This document shows positions 62,239 to 64,000 of a stretch of 64,000 bases of DNA, piece after piece. Under the pieces are notes generated by a model. That model was given only the letters and a program-made list of their open reading frames with translations. It was not told where the DNA came from and did no database searches. This DNA is from Pseudomonadota bacterium (GTDB lineage: Bacteria; Desulfobacterota; Desulfovibrionia; Desulfovibrionales; Desulfovibrionaceae), in NCBI GenBank assembly GCA_023403845.1, contig JAEYDL010000030.1, positions 1-64,000 on the forward strand. The letters run 5' to 3'. Position numbers and translations under genes: made by a program. How positions within the stretch are numbered: position 1 is the stretch's first letter; every line of letters starts with the position of its first letter.

Positions 62239-63012
62239 TCAGCGGCAGGCCGCCTCGTCAACGATCCAGACCAACTCTCCCCGTGGGGGACGAACAAGCT
62301 GTACGGGCAAACGCGGCGGAGCCAGCAGATCCAGAGCCGCCCGCAGGGGGGTCCGCTTGGCTTCTCCGGCGGCGAGAAACAGGCAGCATCGGGCTTCATT
62401 AAGCACGGAAAGGGTCAGCGTGAGACGCCGGCTTTCGGGACGGTCCCCCAGATGTTTCGCCCGGGCGACGGCGACCAGCTCACCGTCGCTCGCTGTCAGG
62501 AGAGGACTGTCGGGAAACAGGGAGGCGGTATGCCCGTCTTCTCCCATACCCAGCAGGATACAGTCGAAACGCGGGATGCCGTTTTCCCCGGCAGGCACAG
62601 CTTCCAGCATCGTCCGCGCATAGGCTCGAGCCTCCGCTTCCGGTTCCCGTTCGCCGTGCATGCGATGCACGGATCCAGCCCGGACATGGACCAGCAGCTC
62701 CCGTACCGCAGCGCCATAGTTGCTTGCCTCATGATCCGGTCCGACGCAACGTTCATCGGCCCAGAAAACCCGCGTTCTCTCCCATACCAGCCGCTGCCGC
62801 CACTCGGGACGGCTCAGCAGACGGAACAGCGTCAGCGGAGTGCTGCCCCCGGAAAGAGCCAGCGTAAAAATGCCGCGCCGGTTCACTGCCTCCGCGCACA
62901 GGGCGGAAATCCGCTCCGCAGCCCGCAGAGCGAGAGTCTCCCCATCCGGGACCACATGCACGGCAAGACGCAACGAGGTATGGCCCTCCCTAGAGATTCT
63001 GTACGGGAGCAT
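62239..63012 (-). CDS. pgl: 6-phosphogluconolactonase
   Basis: The 257-residue protein matches Pgl/DevB: LALSGGSTPLTLFRLL, FWADERCVGPDHEASNYG, CILLGMGEDGHTASLFPDS and KRTPLRAAL. It hydrolyses 6-phosphogluconolactone in the oxidative pentose phosphate pathway. ATG 63012 overlaps the end of the MscS gene by 23 bp and follows GAGGGGGTCGGGG. A TTG at 62973 after AGGGAGGG is an alternative start. Confidence 0.9.
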   Translation of the reverse strand: MLPYRISREGHTSLRLAVHVVPDGETLALRAAERISALCAEAVNRRGIFTLALSGGSTPLTLFRLLSRPEWRQRLVWERTRVFWADERCVGPDHEASNYGAAVRELLVHVRAGSVHRMHGEREPEAEARAYARTMLEAVPAGENGIPRFDCILLGMGEDGHTASLFPDSPLLTASDGELVAVARAKHLGDRPESRRLTLTLSVLNEARCCLFLAAGEAKRTPLRAALDLLAPPRLPVQLVRPPRGELVWIVDEAACR

Positions 63013-64000
63013 CCCCGACCCCCTCTGGCATATCGGCCGCCGGCGTGACCGTATTCGCCTCGTCCGTGGGTTTCCTGCCTTCGGCCTTCTTCGCTCTCGA
63101 CGGCCTGGGCGTCTTCAGCACTACAGGAACCTCCTCGTTCTGACGCAGATGCACGTCCATCTGCGGGAAGGCGATCTCGATGTTTTCCTCGGCGAATCGC
63201 TTGTCGATAGCCGTGCGGATATCCGAAGAAATGCCGGAGCCATGCAGAATATCCCCTACCCAGAACAGCAGTCCGAAATCGAGCGAACTGCCTCCGAAAT
63301 CCTTGAACAGAACCGTCGGTTCCGGATAGGCGAGCACTTTCGGATGCGCCCTGGCCACTTCCTTGAGCAGACGGACCACAAGCTGGACATCCGTTCCGTA
63401 AGCCACGCCGATGGCAATCTCCCGCCGGACCATCCGACCGTTGCGGGTCCAGTTGGTCAGTCTGCCGGACAAAAACTCGGCATTGGGAACAAAAATTACG
63501 GCATTGTCAAATGTTTCCACCATCGTGGAACGAACATTGATCTTCTTGACCACGCCGGTGAGATTCTGTCCGACTTCAATGACGTCCCCCTCGCGGAGGG
63601 TCTGGCCGAAAATCATCAGCAATCCGCTGATGAAGTTGTTGATGATGTTCTGCATGCCGAAACCGATACCAACGGACAGGCCGCCGGCGACCATGGCGAG
63701 ACTGGACAGACTGAACCCGAGGGCGCTCAGCGTGTACAACCCGAACATGGCCCAGAGCAGGTAGGTGAATCCGGCCTGAATGGGACCTATCAAAGTGTAG
63801 TCCAGCCTGATGCCGTGCGACGGCAGCTCGGCGATGAGAGAGCGCCCGACCGAAATGACGGAACGCGTCACATAAAACGCGCTGAGGATAAACAGGATCT
63901 GGATCACGCTGAAGGTGGTCTTGCCGATGCTGAAGTCCATCGAGGCCACCTGCGAAAGCAGGAACTGACCGCCCGGATAGGCCAGAATCCACAAACCGGT
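62990..64000 (-). CDS. MscS-family mechanosensitive channel (5' end beyond window)
   Basis: The frame is open to the right edge, so the gene is partial (at least 336 codons). It shows the third, pore-lining helix and MscS core: AMVAGGLSVGIGFGMQNIIN, LREGDVIEVG, GVVKKINVRSTMVETFDN, VIFVPNAEFLSG. The upstream helices suggest a longer MscK/MscM-like protein. The C-terminal tail is Lys/Pro-rich. It releases solutes under osmotic downshock. It is coupled to pgl by overlap. Confidence 0.9.
   Translation of the reverse strand, partial: TGLWILAYPGGQFLLSQVASMDFSIGKTTFSVIQILFILSAFYVTRSVISVGRSLIAELPSHGIRLDYTLIGPIQAGFTYLLWAMFGLYTLSALGFSLSSLAMVAGGLSVGIGFGMQNIINNFISGLLMIFGQTLREGDVIEVGQNLTGVVKKINVRSTMVETFDNAVIFVPNAEFLSGRLTNWTRNGRMVRREIAIGVAYGTDVQLVVRLLKEVARAHPKVLAYPEPTVLFKDFGGSSLDFGLLFWVGDILHGSGISSDIRTAIDKRFAEENIEIAFPQMDVHLRQNEEVPVVLKTPRPSRAKKAEGRKPTDEANTVTPAADMPEGVGDAPVQNL

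Noticed and set aside
1..64000. tRNA or rRNA genes
   Set aside because: No T-loop-like GGTTCGAATCC context or cloverleaf was found on reading both strands.

Overview
The window looks like chromosomal DNA of a Desulfovibrionaceae-type deltaproteobacterium (Desulfovibrio, Bilophila or a relative, probably from a gut). This is inferred from moderately GC-rich coding, several TRAP transporters, a MucR/Ros-type regulator, an operator matching the deltaproteobacterial NikR pattern, and the rimP-nusA-ylxR-infB-ylxP-nrnA order. The species cannot be fixed from sequence alone. No tRNA, rRNA, CRISPR array or complete insertion sequence was seen.

Left 8.8 kb, an accessory island. Positions 1-5,700 hold eight short tail-fibre tip cassettes. 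Each begins at one of nine copies of a conserved 18-bp site (consensus CCAGTNTATCCGGAACTG). Cassette A and its site point right; the other seven cassettes and the remaining eight sites point left. Two cassettes (F and H) are frameshifted. A divergent 30-36 codon ORF sits beside cassettes A and D, with a truncated copy beside F. An AT-rich cargo block (3,227-4,597: GT51 peptidoglycan transglycosylase plus nucleotidyltransferase-like protein) ends across one of the sites. A MucR-type regulator and a divergent tyrosine recombinase follow at 5.8-7.5 kb. Together they look like a tail-fibre shufflon: silent tips, recombination sites and an Rci-like recombinase. No constant fibre N-terminus is visible, so it probably lies left of position 1. 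A relic of a TRAP DctM permease at 8.6 kb marks the island's scarred right edge.

8.8-24.8 kb, metabolism. This stretch carries an AbgA-like M20 hydrolase, a DUF2520 protein, galE and a nitrilase-family amidase. Next comes a carboxylate-use cluster: CoA-transferase, atypical crotonase, DctPQM TRAP transporter, and a PAS-PAS-AAA+-Fis activator. An excellent sigma-54 promoter lies in front of the CoA-transferase. A DUF169 protein, a MarR regulator and a ferritin-like/VIT1 metal transporter follow.

25-35 kb, housekeeping. A ParA with a small partner protein and an exactly repeated 17-bp motif comes first, followed by a multi-cluster Fe-S protein. The transcription/translation operon rimP-nusA-ylxR-infB then ylxP-nrnA comes next. 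It has a terminator-like attenuator in its leader, and rbfA is absent from the usual place.

35-49 kb, transport and hydrolysis. A five-gene NikBCADE/DppBCADF-type ABC operon lies behind a NikR-like operator, which suggests nickel uptake. It is followed by a YddG-like exporter, two small proteins, a CstA family peptide/pyruvate permease, a large secreted amidohydrolase and an SDR oxidoreductase.

49.2-53 kb, a second accessory island. Four translationally coupled leftward genes encode a SNF2-type helicase, an IbrA-like PAPS-reductase-fold protein (DUF3440), a GNAT acetyltransferase and an IbrB-like ParB-domain protein. The set resembles phage or mobile-element modules and has no assigned function.

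53-64 kb. This end holds a YagU membrane protein behind a perfect 22-bp palindrome and a TAXI-type TRAP system with a DUF1850 protein. An unrecognised membrane protein, an OmpH-like lipoprotein, a lytic transglycosylase and an autotransporter barrel relic follow. 6-phosphogluconolactonase and an MscS channel that runs off the right edge complete the window.
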